A stretch of DNA of 64,000 bases from Cubamyces lactineus (Eukaryota > Basidiomycota > Agaricomycetes > Polyporales > Polyporaceae), in NCBI GenBank assembly GCA_022376465.1, contig JACDTU010000008.1, forward strand, positions 310,001 to 374,000. The letters run 5' to 3'. Positions 12,486 through 20,152 of this stretch are shown here, one piece after another. The first letter of the stretch is position 1; the number at the start of each line of letters is the position of its first letter. The position numbers and the translations under genes are program-made. The notes under the pieces were generated by a model. The model saw only the letters and a program-made list of their open reading frames with translations. It was not told the DNA's origin and did no database searches.

Positions 12486-12490
12486 CCTTG
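12486..12490. repeat. Left 5-bp target duplication of chromovirus copy 1
   Basis: CCTTG precedes the left LTR and is repeated at 20148-20152. Confidence 0.95.
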
Positions 12491-12560
12491 TGTTACGACG
12501 CTCACTGTGTCACGGTCACCCAGTTTCCTTTTTCTCTCTCTTCCTCGTGCCCTCGTTATG

Positions 12561-12600
12561 CCACGTCATCCTTTCCCATGCCGCGTCATCCTTTCCCACC
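12561..12600 (+). promoter_or_regulatory. Tandem 20-bp units with ACGTCA-like cores in U3
   Basis: Two adjacent units (12561-12580 and 12581-12600) read CCACGTCATC and CCGCGTCATC, each followed by CTTTCCCA. Another CCACGTCATC is at 12641-12650, and TGACGT in the opposite sense is at 12729-12734. ACGTCA is the half-site of bZIP (ATF/CREB-like) factors. Copy 2 of the element has three such units, which accounts for its longer LTR. Confidence 0.5.
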
Positions 12601-12753
12601 GGTTCACACGGCTGTTGTATTACTACCCTATCACCTTCCGCCACGTCATCGCCACATCATCTGTACTCCCAGCCCTGACTCTACGTAGTTATACTGGACT
12701 CTCACGGTACGTGGCGCCTATGTGGCGCTGACGTGTCCATGTCTCTCTTCCTG

Positions 12754-12760
12754 TATTTAA
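12754..12760 (+). promoter_or_regulatory. TATA-like box of the left LTR
   Basis: TATTTAA lies 33 bp upstream of 12787, the first base of the sequence that is complementary to the primer-binding site. This spacing fits a transcription start at or near 12787. Confidence 0.55.
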
Positions 12761-12786
12761 GACCAGAGGATCCACTCGGGATCCTC

Positions 12787-12796
12787 AGCTCGACCT
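12787..12796 (+). promoter_or_regulatory. Putative self-primer at the RNA 5' end
   Basis: AGCTCGACCT here is the exact reverse complement of AGGTCGAGCT at 12910-12919, just after the LTR. In Tf1 of fission yeast the first bases of the mRNA fold onto such a site and prime reverse transcription. Two further G-U pairs would extend the pairing exactly to the LTR border. Confidence 0.6.
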
Positions 12797-12907
12797 GGTT
12801 ATCCATTGCCTATTCCTCTGAACCTCTACTCGACTCGAACTACTGGAGACCTCTGGTCCGATCCCTAGGACGTCGCTCGCTGTGACCGATCTAGGCTCGT
12901 CGTAACA

Positions 12908-12919
12908 TTAGGTCGAGCT
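12908..12919 (+). promoter_or_regulatory. Putative primer-binding site (self-priming type)
   Basis: The sequence after the LTR is TTAGGTCGAGCT. It lacks the TGG that matches a tRNA 3' end and instead complements the predicted start of the element's own RNA. Confidence 0.6.
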
Positions 12920-13439
12920 CACCAGAACCCGTCGATCTACCCAGATCTCGACACACGACACCCGCTCAAGACAGAGCGGCCCCGAACCGAACAACACGGC
13001 GTCGATACCGAAAGAATTTGCGGTTGACAAGGAAGCCAAGCTAGTCTACTACGAAGGGCAACAAGTCTTCTGGAAGAACAAGTCCTGGCACTTCACCGAA
13101 GTCCCTCTCACTTGGCGGAACTGCCTTGACATCGACCCCGACTACCGAAGACGCTACCGCGAAATATCACTTGGAGACGAACTTCCGGAGGAACCAGCGG
13201 CCACCCCGGAACCGAGAACAGAACCAGAACAACCTTCCCCGGTAGACTTCACTACTCCCAGACCAGCTCAGGCGGAGATACTCGAGGAGAGTGAACCAGA
13301 AAGCGAGAACGCTACAAGAACTTCGAACGACGACCACGACCCGGAGGGAAGCGAAGCCGCACCAGAACCCGTAGGGAAGACCCCTCAAGAAGAATCGAAC
13401 CGAACGGCGAACGAACCCGAAGGCCGAACCGAAGCCACG

Positions 13440-14441
13440 ATGGCTGAAGAAAAGACGAACGAGATCAAGCTCAAGATGCCCCCAGAGTTCTCAGGGAAGC
13501 GGGGCGAAGTAGTGGAGTGGTTGCAGAAATGCTCCCTCTACCTCACGATGAACAAGAAGACCTACGCCACCGACGAAATGAAGATCGTCTTCTGCCTTAT
13601 GCTGATGAACGGGGGCACCGCCGGAACCTGGGCCCGCACCTTCATTGAAGACGTAGAACGGCAGGCAGCCGACCAGAACAAGAACCGAAGACCAGGCGAA
13701 GAACGTATCGAACCCAACTACGGAACATGGGAAGACTTCAAGAAGCAACTACTGGAAGCATTTGACGACATCGACCAGAAGGCCAGCGCCCGTGTGCTGC
13801 TGCGAAACCTGAAGCAAGGAAGCAAGAAAGTCGAAGACTACATTGCCGAGTTCAAGTCGATCATCTCGCGATGCGGAATCACAGAGTTCGAAGTCATTGC
13901 CGACTTCTTCTATGCTGGACTCAACCGTCCCCTTCGAGAGAAGATCTTCGGGATGTACCCCCTACCGAAGGACGCCAGCGAACTCTACCTCCGAGCCTCC
14001 ACTCTCGAACAGCAGTATCACCTGGGAAGAGCATACGACGGGAAGACCTCGACCTTCCGACCTACGTACAAGCCGTACAGACCCCGACCGCAAGAACGCG
14101 ACCCTGACGCCATGGATGTCGACAAGATGACGACCAAAGAACGTGAGAAGCACTACCGAGAAGGACGATGCTTCAATTGCCACCAGATAGGGCATCTAGC
14201 GCGGCAGTGCCCCAACAGAAGAACCAACGACCGTAAGAAGACGAAGCCAGCTGCCAAGGCCCGCATCACCGAGGTCGAAGAAGACGAGAGCGACGATGAT
14301 GAAGACATCAAATCCATCGACGGCCAAGCGGCTGACAAGAAGCAGCTTATCGCAGCAAGGATCCGTACCGCTCTGAAAGGGCTAGAGGAAGACCAAGACG
14401 CGAAGGAAATCCTCGCAAGCTTCTCCAACGAGGGTTTTTGA
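13440..14441 (+). CDS. gag: Gag, chromovirus copy 1 (upstream start codon lost)
   Basis: The protein has the retrotransposon Gag region (FSGKRGEVVEWLQKCSLYL ... GTWARTFIEDVE) and a C-terminal CCHC zinc knuckle, CFNCHQIGHLARQC. Copy 2 starts Gag at an ATG 148 codons further upstream; here the matching codon (12996-12998) is ACG. The frame between 12996 and 13440 is fully open and almost the same in sequence, so the full-length form is lost unless ACG is used. The next in-frame ATG is 13440. The stop TGA (14439-14441) directly follows a slippery heptamer. Confidence 0.85.
   Translation: MAEEKTNEIKLKMPPEFSGKRGEVVEWLQKCSLYLTMNKKTYATDEMKIVFCLMLMNGGTAGTWARTFIEDVERQAADQNKNRRPGEERIEPNYGTWEDFKKQLLEAFDDIDQKASARVLLRNLKQGSKKVEDYIAEFKSIISRCGITEFEVIADFFYAGLNRPLREKIFGMYPLPKDASELYLRASTLEQQYHLGRAYDGKTSTFRPTYKPYRPRPQERDPDAMDVDKMTTKEREKHYREGRCFNCHQIGHLARQCPNRRTNDRKKTKPAAKARITEVEEDESDDDEDIKSIDGQAADKKQLIAARIRTALKGLEEDQDAKEILASFSNEGF
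14432..14438 (+). promoter_or_regulatory. Putative -1 ribosomal frameshift site, gag to pol
   Basis: GGGTTTT fits the X XXY YYZ pattern in the gag frame (G GGT TTT) and lies directly before the gag stop TGA. A -1 slip would carry ribosomes into the pol frame exactly where pol becomes continuous (14438). Copy 2 keeps the same heptamer at 29352-29358. Confidence 0.65.
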
Positions 14442-17400
14442 AGAACCGGCGTGCCTCGACGTCACGACCGCGTACTAAGGTCCGCCGTGTAATAGTAGCG
14501 CAGACTTCTCGACAGTCTATGAGAATTCCGTTATCTATCCACGCGGACCTAAGCGTCGAAACGAAAGCCCTCATCGACACGGGAGCGGGAGAAGTATTCA
14601 TGGACCACAGGTTTGCGAAAGAGCACAACTTCCCGCTCAAATCGCTGAAAGCCCCGATCCGAGTATACAACGCTGACGGAACCAGGAATGAAGCAGGCGA
14701 TATCAAGAAATGCGCAGTCCTTGAAATTGAAGCTGGGCGCCACCGACACATTGTGCGGTTCCTGATTACGTCGCTAGGAAAGGAACCAATCATCCTGGGC
14801 CTGCCATGGCTGCAGCGCGTCAATGCCAACATCGACTTCACGAAAGGGACCCTCGATATCGACCCCGCCCGGGTGAACCGAACAATTGTGGAACATCTGC
14901 GTGCAATGTGGTTCCCAGATCAAGACCCCTTCACCGGAAGACCCAAGCCAGTTGAAGAAGAACCGGACGAAGAAACAGATGAAGAAGACGAAGACGCGAC
15001 CGAGGAAGCATCGACCCAAGAACCAATCTACGAGAACATCGAACGAGTTACCCTCTCCGACGTGCACCCGGAAGAAGAACCCGACGACCAAGATCTGCTG
15101 ATAGCTTATCTTCGCGGAGAACACGAAGCCATGATAGCATCGCATGCGACAGAATGGCACGGAGATATGCCTCGACCCGGATCCCCCCTCACCACGGAAC
15201 ACGACTACGAACCCACGAAGGTTGGACCCGGACCCACCATCGGAAGAATCCGACGAGCCCCACAAGGACTTCGATTTGCAATTGCAGCCAACGTCTGGAT
15301 CCGAGCAAAGGTCAACCCCGCAATGGCACTCGCACAACAGCACCAAGCACAGGAAGAGAAGAAGACTTTCGAAGAAATGCTCCCCGAACCGTACCGAGGA
15401 TATGCCGCCATCTTTGAAAAGAAGGCATCCGAACGATTCCCACCATCACGACCCTGGGACCTGGCCATTGAACTCAAGGAAGGCTTTACCCCGAAGGACT
15501 TCAAGCGATATCAACTCACGCCCAAGGAACTCGAAGCCGAGGAGGAATTCATCCGGGAGAACCTACGAAAAGGCTACATCCGACCCTCGAACTCGCCGAT
15601 GGCATCCCCATTCTTCTTCGTCGGCAAGAAGGACGGAACACTACGACCCTGCCAAGACTATCGATACCTCAACGAAGGAACCGTCCCCAACAAGTACCCA
15701 CTACCGCTCATATCGGAATTGGTCGACAAGCTGCGCGGAGCGAAGGTTTTCTCCAAACTGGACCTCCGGTCGGGATACAACAACGTCCGTATCAAGGACG
15801 GTGATCAATGGAAGGCCGCCTTCCGAACCAGCAAAGGGCTATACGAACCAATGGTCATGTTCTTTGGACTGCGGAACTCCCCCTCGGCTTTCCAAGCTAT
15901 GATGAACGCGATCTTCGCAGACATGATCGACGAAGGATGGGTAGTGATTTACATGGACGACATACTGATCTTTTCGGCAGACCTGGACGAACACCGAAGA
16001 AGGACCTTACGTGTCCTAGAACGACTCAAAGAACACGACCTCTACCTCAAGCTAGAGAAGTGCATATTCGACGCACCAGAAGTGGAGTATCTTGGAATGA
16101 TCATCAGCGAGAACCGGATCTCCATGGACCCTATCAAGATAAAGGGAATACTCGACTGGCCAGAACCGACAACCGTCAAGGACGTTCGATCATTCCTTGG
16201 ATTCGGCAACTTTTACCGACGATTCATCGACCACTTCTCGGAGATCGCGCGACCGCTCAACGCGCTCACCAAGAAAGACGCCAAATGGGAATGGACAACG
16301 GAATGCCAGAAGGCCTTCGACATGCTGAAGCAACGATTCGCGACGGCCCCCGTGCTGCAAATGCCCGACGTTAGCAAACCCTTTGTCGTCGAATCCGACG
16401 CTTCGCAATGGGCCACAGGGGCAGTACTCCGGCAACGAGATGCCAACGGCGACCTGCACCCGTGCGCGTATCTATCCGAAGGATTCACCGAAGCGGAACG
16501 GAACTACGAAATCTATGACCGAGAACTACTTGGCATCATTCGAGCCCTGAAAGCCTGGCGACACTACCTCGAAGGATCAGGGCACCCGGTTACGATCCTA
16601 TCCGACCACAAGAACCTCACCTACTGGCGCAACCCGCAACAACTGAACAGGCGACAAGCACGATGGGCCCTCTTTCTCTCCCAGTTCGACATCCAACTCG
16701 TACACACCCCCGGCACGGCAATGGTACAATCGGATGCGCTATCCCGAAGACCCGATCACCGACAAGGATCAGAAGACGACAATACTGAACGAACCATGCT
16801 ACCTGACAACCTCTTCGTACGACTAGTGGACACCCGACTGGCACCGAGGTTCCGACACTTGGCCACGCAAGACAGACTCTTTTGCGACGCACTTGCTGCC
16901 ATCCAACACGACGGACCACCCCCGATCAGAAGTGCACTCACCGATTGGCAAGAACGAGACGGCTTAATCTTCTACAAGAACCGATGCTACGTACCGGCCG
17001 ACGAAGCTCTGCGACGAGACCTGATCAGTCAACACCACGACTCCCCGGCAGCCGGACACCCTGGGAAATTCAAGACTCTAGAACTGATACGACGGTCGTA
17101 CTGGTGGCCCGGCATGTATGCCATGGTATCCCGATACGTCGAAGGCTGTGCCACATGCCAGCAGAACAAGCCAAACACACACCCGACCACCCCGCCCCCA
17201 CAACCAATCCCCGCTGACGATGTTACTCGGCCATTCCAGAACGTCACGATGGATCTCATCACCGATCTCCCCGAATCCCACGGCTACGATAGTATTCTGG
17301 TCGTGGTCGACCATGGCCTTACGAAGGGGGTGATTTTCGCACCATGCAAGAAGACGATCGACGCAATCGGCACAGCGGCGCTTTACCACCGGCATGTCTA

Positions 17401-18286
17401 CCGACACTTTGGACTACCCAGCAAGATCATATCCGACCGAGGGCCACAATTCGTATCCAACGTCACTCGCGAACTAGGAAGACTCTTAGGCATCACCCTT
17501 TCCCCGTCTACCGCATATCACCCGCAGACCGACGGACAAACTGAACGAGTGAATCAAGAACTGGAAGTCTACCTCAGGATATTCTGCGAAGGCCGACCAG
17601 ACGAATGGGCGGAACACCTTGTCGACGCAGAAGTCGCACACAATCAACGGACCCACTCAGCACGGAACGCATCACCATTCTACCTCATGATGGGGTACGA
17701 ACCGACACTGATTCCTATCGCATACCCCAAGACCAACACCCCGACAGTACAAGAACGGCTAGTGAACCTCCAGAAGGCCCGAGACGAAGCCCTAGCAGCC
17801 CACGAGCTAGCCCGACACGTCATACGCGACAGATTCAAGGGAAAGTTCGTCCAATTCAAGAAAGGACAGAAGGTCTGGCTCGAAGGGAAGAACCTCAAGC
17901 TCGCTTACGCATCCCGGAAACTCGCACCCAAACGGGAAGGCCCCTTTGTCATCACCGAAGTACTTGGACCCGTGACCTATCGGCTGGAGCTGCCGAAACA
18001 CTGGAAGGTACACCCCGTGTTCCACGCATGCTTCCTCACCCCATACAAGGAAAACGACACCCACGGACCGAACTACACGAGGCCACCACCTGACCTTATC
18101 GACGGAGAAGAAGAATATGAGGTCGAAGCGATCGTCGGACACAAGACCACACGAGGCGGAATCCGCTACCAAATCAAGTGGAAAGGCTACTCCAGCGCCG
18201 AGAACACATGGGAACCCGAGTCCGCTCTAATTCCGAACGCCAAAGAAATCCTCCAACGGTATAAAAGGGCGAAGAAGCTGCTGTAA
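14438..18286 (+). CDS. pol: Pol polyprotein with chromodomain, copy 1 (1282 aa, open)
   Basis: The frame has no ATG of its own at the start and begins at the frameshift site, so it is likely made as Gag-Pol. Domains in order: aspartic protease with LIDTGA at about residue 46-50; reverse transcriptase with [10 protein letters not shown] at about 505; RNase H with VVESDAS at about 650 and [12 protein letters not shown]; integrase with a zinc-binding HHCC (CATCQQNK end) at about 865-900; catalytic Asp in TMDLITDL and in ISDRGPQF and Glu in GQTERVNQE; and a C-terminal chromodomain ([19 protein letters not shown]) from about 1224. All catalytic residues I can check are present. The chromodomain in such elements binds modified histone H3 and steers integration to silent chromatin. 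Confidence 0.95.
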   Translation: MKNRRASTSRPRTKVRRVIVAQTSRQSMRIPLSIHADLSVETKALIDTGAGEVFMDHRFAKEHNFPLKSLKAPIRVYNADGTRNEAGDIKKCAVLEIEAGRHRHIVRFLITSLGKEPIILGLPWLQRVNANIDFTKGTLDIDPARVNRTIVEHLRAMWFPDQDPFTGRPKPVEEEPDEETDEEDEDATEEASTQEPIYENIERVTLSDVHPEEEPDDQDLLIAYLRGEHEAMIASHATEWHGDMPRPGSPLTTEHDYEPTKVGPGPTIGRIRRAPQGLRFAIAANVWIRAKVNPAMALAQQHQAQEEKKTFEEMLPEPYRGYAAIFEKKASERFPPSRPWDLAIELKEGFTPKDFKRYQLTPKELEAEEEFIRENLRKGYIRPSNSPMASPFFFVGKKDGTLRPCQDYRYLNEGTVPNKYPLPLISELVDKLRGAKVFSKLDLRSGYNNVRIKDGDQWKAAFRTSKGLYEPMVMFFGLRNSPSAFQAMMNAIFADMIDEGWVVIYMDDILIFSADLDEHRRRTLRVLERLKEHDLYLKLEKCIFDAPEVEYLGMIISENRISMDPIKIKGILDWPEPTTVKDVRSFLGFGNFYRRFIDHFSEIARPLNALTKKDAKWEWTTECQKAFDMLKQRFATAPVLQMPDVSKPFVVESDASQWATGAVLRQRDANGDLHPCAYLSEGFTEAERNYEIYDRELLGIIRALKAWRHYLEGSGHPVTILSDHKNLTYWRNPQQLNRRQARWALFLSQFDIQLVHTPGTAMVQSDALSRRPDHRQGSEDDNTERTMLPDNLFVRLVDTRLAPRFRHLATQDRLFCDALAAIQHDGPPPIRSALTDWQERDGLIFYKNRCYVPADEALRRDLISQHHDSPAAGHPGKFKTLELIRRSYWWPGMYAMVSRYVEGCATCQQNKPNTHPTTPPPQPIPADDVTRPFQNVTMDLITDLPESHGYDSILVVVDHGLTKGVIFAPCKKTIDAIGTAALYHRHVYRHFGLPSKIISDRGPQFVSNVTRELGRLLGITLSPSTAYHPQTDGQTERVNQELEVYLRIFCEGRPDEWAEHLVDAEVAHNQRTHSARNASPFYLMMGYEPTLIPIAYPKTNTPTVQERLVNLQKARDEALAAHELARHVIRDRFKGKFVQFKKGQKVWLEGKNLKLAYASRKLAPKREGPFVITEVLGPVTYRLELPKHWKVHPVFHACFLTPYKENDTHGPNYTRPPPDLIDGEEEYEVEAIVGHKTTRGGIRYQIKWKGYSSAENTWEPESALIPNAKEILQRYKRAKKLL

Positions 18287-18292
18287 TCTGCA

Positions 18293-18451
18293 ATGCTCTC
18301 TCTCGCCATCCTCTTCGCCATCTACTGCCTCACCCTCCTCGCCATCACCCTCCTCTTTCTCTGGTATATCCTCCGCGACCTCTTCAACCGCATCATCGAG
18401 CACACCCTCCACAGCCGTGACTACCCATCCCGATCAGCGTGGGGATCGTGA
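18293..18451 (+). CDS. Accessory ORF A, 52-aa membrane peptide, copy 1
   Basis: It starts 6 bp after the pol stop. The first about 27 residues are one hydrophobic helix (LAILFAIYCLTLLAITLLFL), followed by a short charged tail. The same ORF is open in copy 2 (33213-33371), where four of the five base changes are silent and one gives Arg to Cys. I do not recognise a family. A second small membrane ORF follows at once. Confidence 0.5.
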   Translation: MLSLAILFAIYCLTLLAITLLFLWYILRDLFNRIIEHTLHSRDYPSRSAWGS

Positions 18452-18456
18452 AGCCC

Positions 18457-18645
18457 ATGATCATCGCGCTCTTCACCTGCATGACCCTCGGCTACCTCCT
18501 TGCCCTTGCCTTCATCGCCACTCACCTGCGCCTCTCCATCAACATCCTCGAAATTGCTCTCGAACACCGTGACCCTCTCGACCCCGTAAACGACAAGCTT
18601 GACCAGGCCGACCGCACCCTCAATAACTCCAGCTGGGACGAGTAG
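18457..18645 (+). CDS. Accessory ORF B, 62-aa membrane protein, copy 1
   Basis: The ATG is 5 bp after the stop of ORF A. The N-terminal about 25 residues are hydrophobic (ALFTCMTLGYLLALAFIATH); the rest is a charged amphipathic stretch ending NNSSWDE. Copy 2 keeps the ORF with a few substitutions. Function unknown; the N-terminal anchor plus soluble tail resembles a single-pass membrane protein. Confidence 0.5.
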   Translation: MIIALFTCMTLGYLLALAFIATHLRLSINILEIALEHRDPLDPVNDKLDQADRTLNNSSWDE

Positions 18646-18646
18646 A

Positions 18647-19681
18647 ATGGGCCGCCCCCTCTATAGCACCCAAGTCGCTGACGACAACGCAAGCGACCAG
18701 GAAAACCAACAGCCGCTACCCATTCCTCCCCCACTCGCCAGACGCCTCTCGTCGCCCCCACCGGAATACACCTCTAGGTCACCATCGCCCGCCTCCTCGA
18801 CGTCGGACCTCAGCACGGTTGGTGTCGAAGACTCTCATCTGGTAGACCACTCCCGGCACCCCGACGTCAACCAGTTGCTCCGTGCGCTCCTCACCAACCC
18901 TACCCCAGTCGTCAATGCCACTGAGCGAGGCTTGCAGTACTTCCTTAGAGAGTATCGATGCCTCTACAACGAGCAACGGGAACTGGACGCACTGGAAGGG
19001 AACCTTGTTGACGCAGCTGACATCGCAGAGGACGCTTTAGACGCTCTTCATGAGGCGTTTGGTGAAGAAGAGGAGCAACGGCAAGTCTCGGACTACGACA
19101 TCGCAGAACGGCAGGCGCGCGCCCTCGAAAACGTCGGGCACCATGCCCACGAGTTACGGAGGTTGGCAAGACACTCTTTGAACACCACTCGACGGCTCGC
19201 CCGGACCACGCGCACGTGGAGGAACTTCCTCATACAAACGTTCGAACTCCCCGCATTCCGTGCAAGGATGGCGCCACTGGCCTTGGTCATCAATGACGCG
19301 GCCCCACCTCCCGGAGAACTCCCAGCTGCGGCAAGAAGAGTACCCGGCGAAGCCCGACGCCAAGGGACCTATCTGCCCTTGTTCCACACCAGAGTCTCCG
19401 CAGGAAGCCGTCGGCCCCGTGATCCATCCCCCGACGAGCGTAACGTAAGAGCTCGAAGAGACACCTCGCCCGCCCCAATGGACGCTTCGCCAGCCCGACC
19501 TGAGTCCCCGCCGTCCCTCCACCCTATTGGCCGCAGCTGCCTAGTCTGTGGGTCACCCGATCACGAGTACCTGCGGTGCAGAGACTGGCGATGTGTCTGG
19601 TGTCGCGCCACCGCCCCTGGCCATCACCCATGGGAGTGCCCTCTGCGCCCAGAAGACATGGACGAGCGGTTTACGAGTTGA
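18647..19681 (+). CDS. Accessory ORF C, zinc-knuckle protein, 344 aa, copy 1
   Basis: The ATG follows the stop of ORF B after one base. The N-terminus is Pro/Ser-rich and probably disordered. The middle (about residues 80-220) is helical with many Glu, Arg and Leu (EDALDALHEAF; ALENVGHHAHELRRLARH). The C-terminus has a perfect CCHC knuckle, CLVCGSPDHEYLRC, followed by a second Cys/His group (CVWC ... GHHPWEC). Such knuckles bind RNA or DNA, so this may be a second Gag-like or nucleocapsid-like protein. Copy 2 keeps it open (33567-34601). It sits where other elements carry env-like genes but is not one. Confidence 0.7.
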   Translation: MGRPLYSTQVADDNASDQENQQPLPIPPPLARRLSSPPPEYTSRSPSPASSTSDLSTVGVEDSHLVDHSRHPDVNQLLRALLTNPTPVVNATERGLQYFLREYRCLYNEQRELDALEGNLVDAADIAEDALDALHEAFGEEEEQRQVSDYDIAERQARALENVGHHAHELRRLARHSLNTTRRLARTTRTWRNFLIQTFELPAFRARMAPLALVINDAAPPPGELPAAARRVPGEARRQGTYLPLFHTRVSAGSRRPRDPSPDERNVRARRDTSPAPMDASPARPESPPSLHPIGRSCLVCGSPDHEYLRCRDWRCVWCRATAPGHHPWECPLRPEDMDERFTS

Positions 19682-19719
19682 GCTGGATATTCCGCTGATG
19701 GAACAGCGTAGAAGCATAC

Positions 19720-19730
19720 GAAGGGGGTAA
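19720..19730 (+). promoter_or_regulatory. Polypurine tract, copy 1
   Basis: GAAGGGGGTAA directly precedes the right LTR, the expected place of the plus-strand primer. Confidence 0.75.
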
Positions 19731-20147
19731 TGTTACGACGCTCACTGTGTCACGGTCACCCAGTTTCCTTTTTCTCTCTCTTCCTCGTGCCCTCGTTATG
19801 CCACGTCATCCTTTCCCATGCCGCGTCATCCTTTCCCACCGGTTCACACGGCTGTTGTATTACTACCCTATCACCTTCCGCCACGTCATCGCCACATCAT
19901 CTGTACTCCCAGCCCTGACTCTACGTAGTTATACTGGACTCTCACGGTACGTGGCGCCTACGTGGCGCTGACGTGTCCATGTCTCTCTTCCTGTATTTAA
20001 GACCAGAGGATCCACTCGGGATCCTCAGCTCGACCTGGTTATCCATTGCCTATTCCTCTGAACCTCTACTCGACTCGAACTACTGGAGACCTCTGGTCCG
20101 ATCCCTAGGACGTCGCTCGCTGTGACCGATCTAGGCTCGTCGTAACA
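19731..20147 (+). repeat. Right LTR, chromovirus copy 1
   Basis: 417 bp, the same as 12491-12907 except for one base by my reading. Followed by the target duplication CCTTG (20148-20152). Confidence 0.97.
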
Positions 20148-20152
20148 CCTTG
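20148..20152. repeat. Right 5-bp target duplication of chromovirus copy 1
   Basis: CCTTG, the partner of 12486-12490. Confidence 0.95.

Larger units (their letters stand above)
12491..12907 (+). repeat. Left LTR, chromovirus copy 1
   Basis: 417 bp, starting TGTTACGACG and ending CGTCGTAACA, so its tips are inverted copies of each other. The upstream half (U3) holds repeated ACGTCA motifs and a TATA-like TATTTAA at 12754-12760. Confidence 0.97.
12491..20147 (+). mobile_element. Ty3/gypsy chromovirus, copy 1 (nearly intact, 7657 bp)
   Basis: Two 417-bp LTRs with TG...CA ends enclose gag, pol and three further ORFs. A 5-bp duplication CCTTG flanks the element. By my reading the LTRs differ at one base (T against C at about 12721/19961), so the insertion is very recent. 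The pol order protease, reverse transcriptase, RNase H, integrase and chromodomain defines the chromovirus branch of Ty3/gypsy elements. It lies antisense to the interrupted transposase gene. Confidence 0.97.

Noticed and set aside
18293..18645. Reading ORFs A and B as a classical envelope gene
   Set aside because: Each is a single short hydrophobic helix with a small tail; there is no signal peptide plus large ectodomain.
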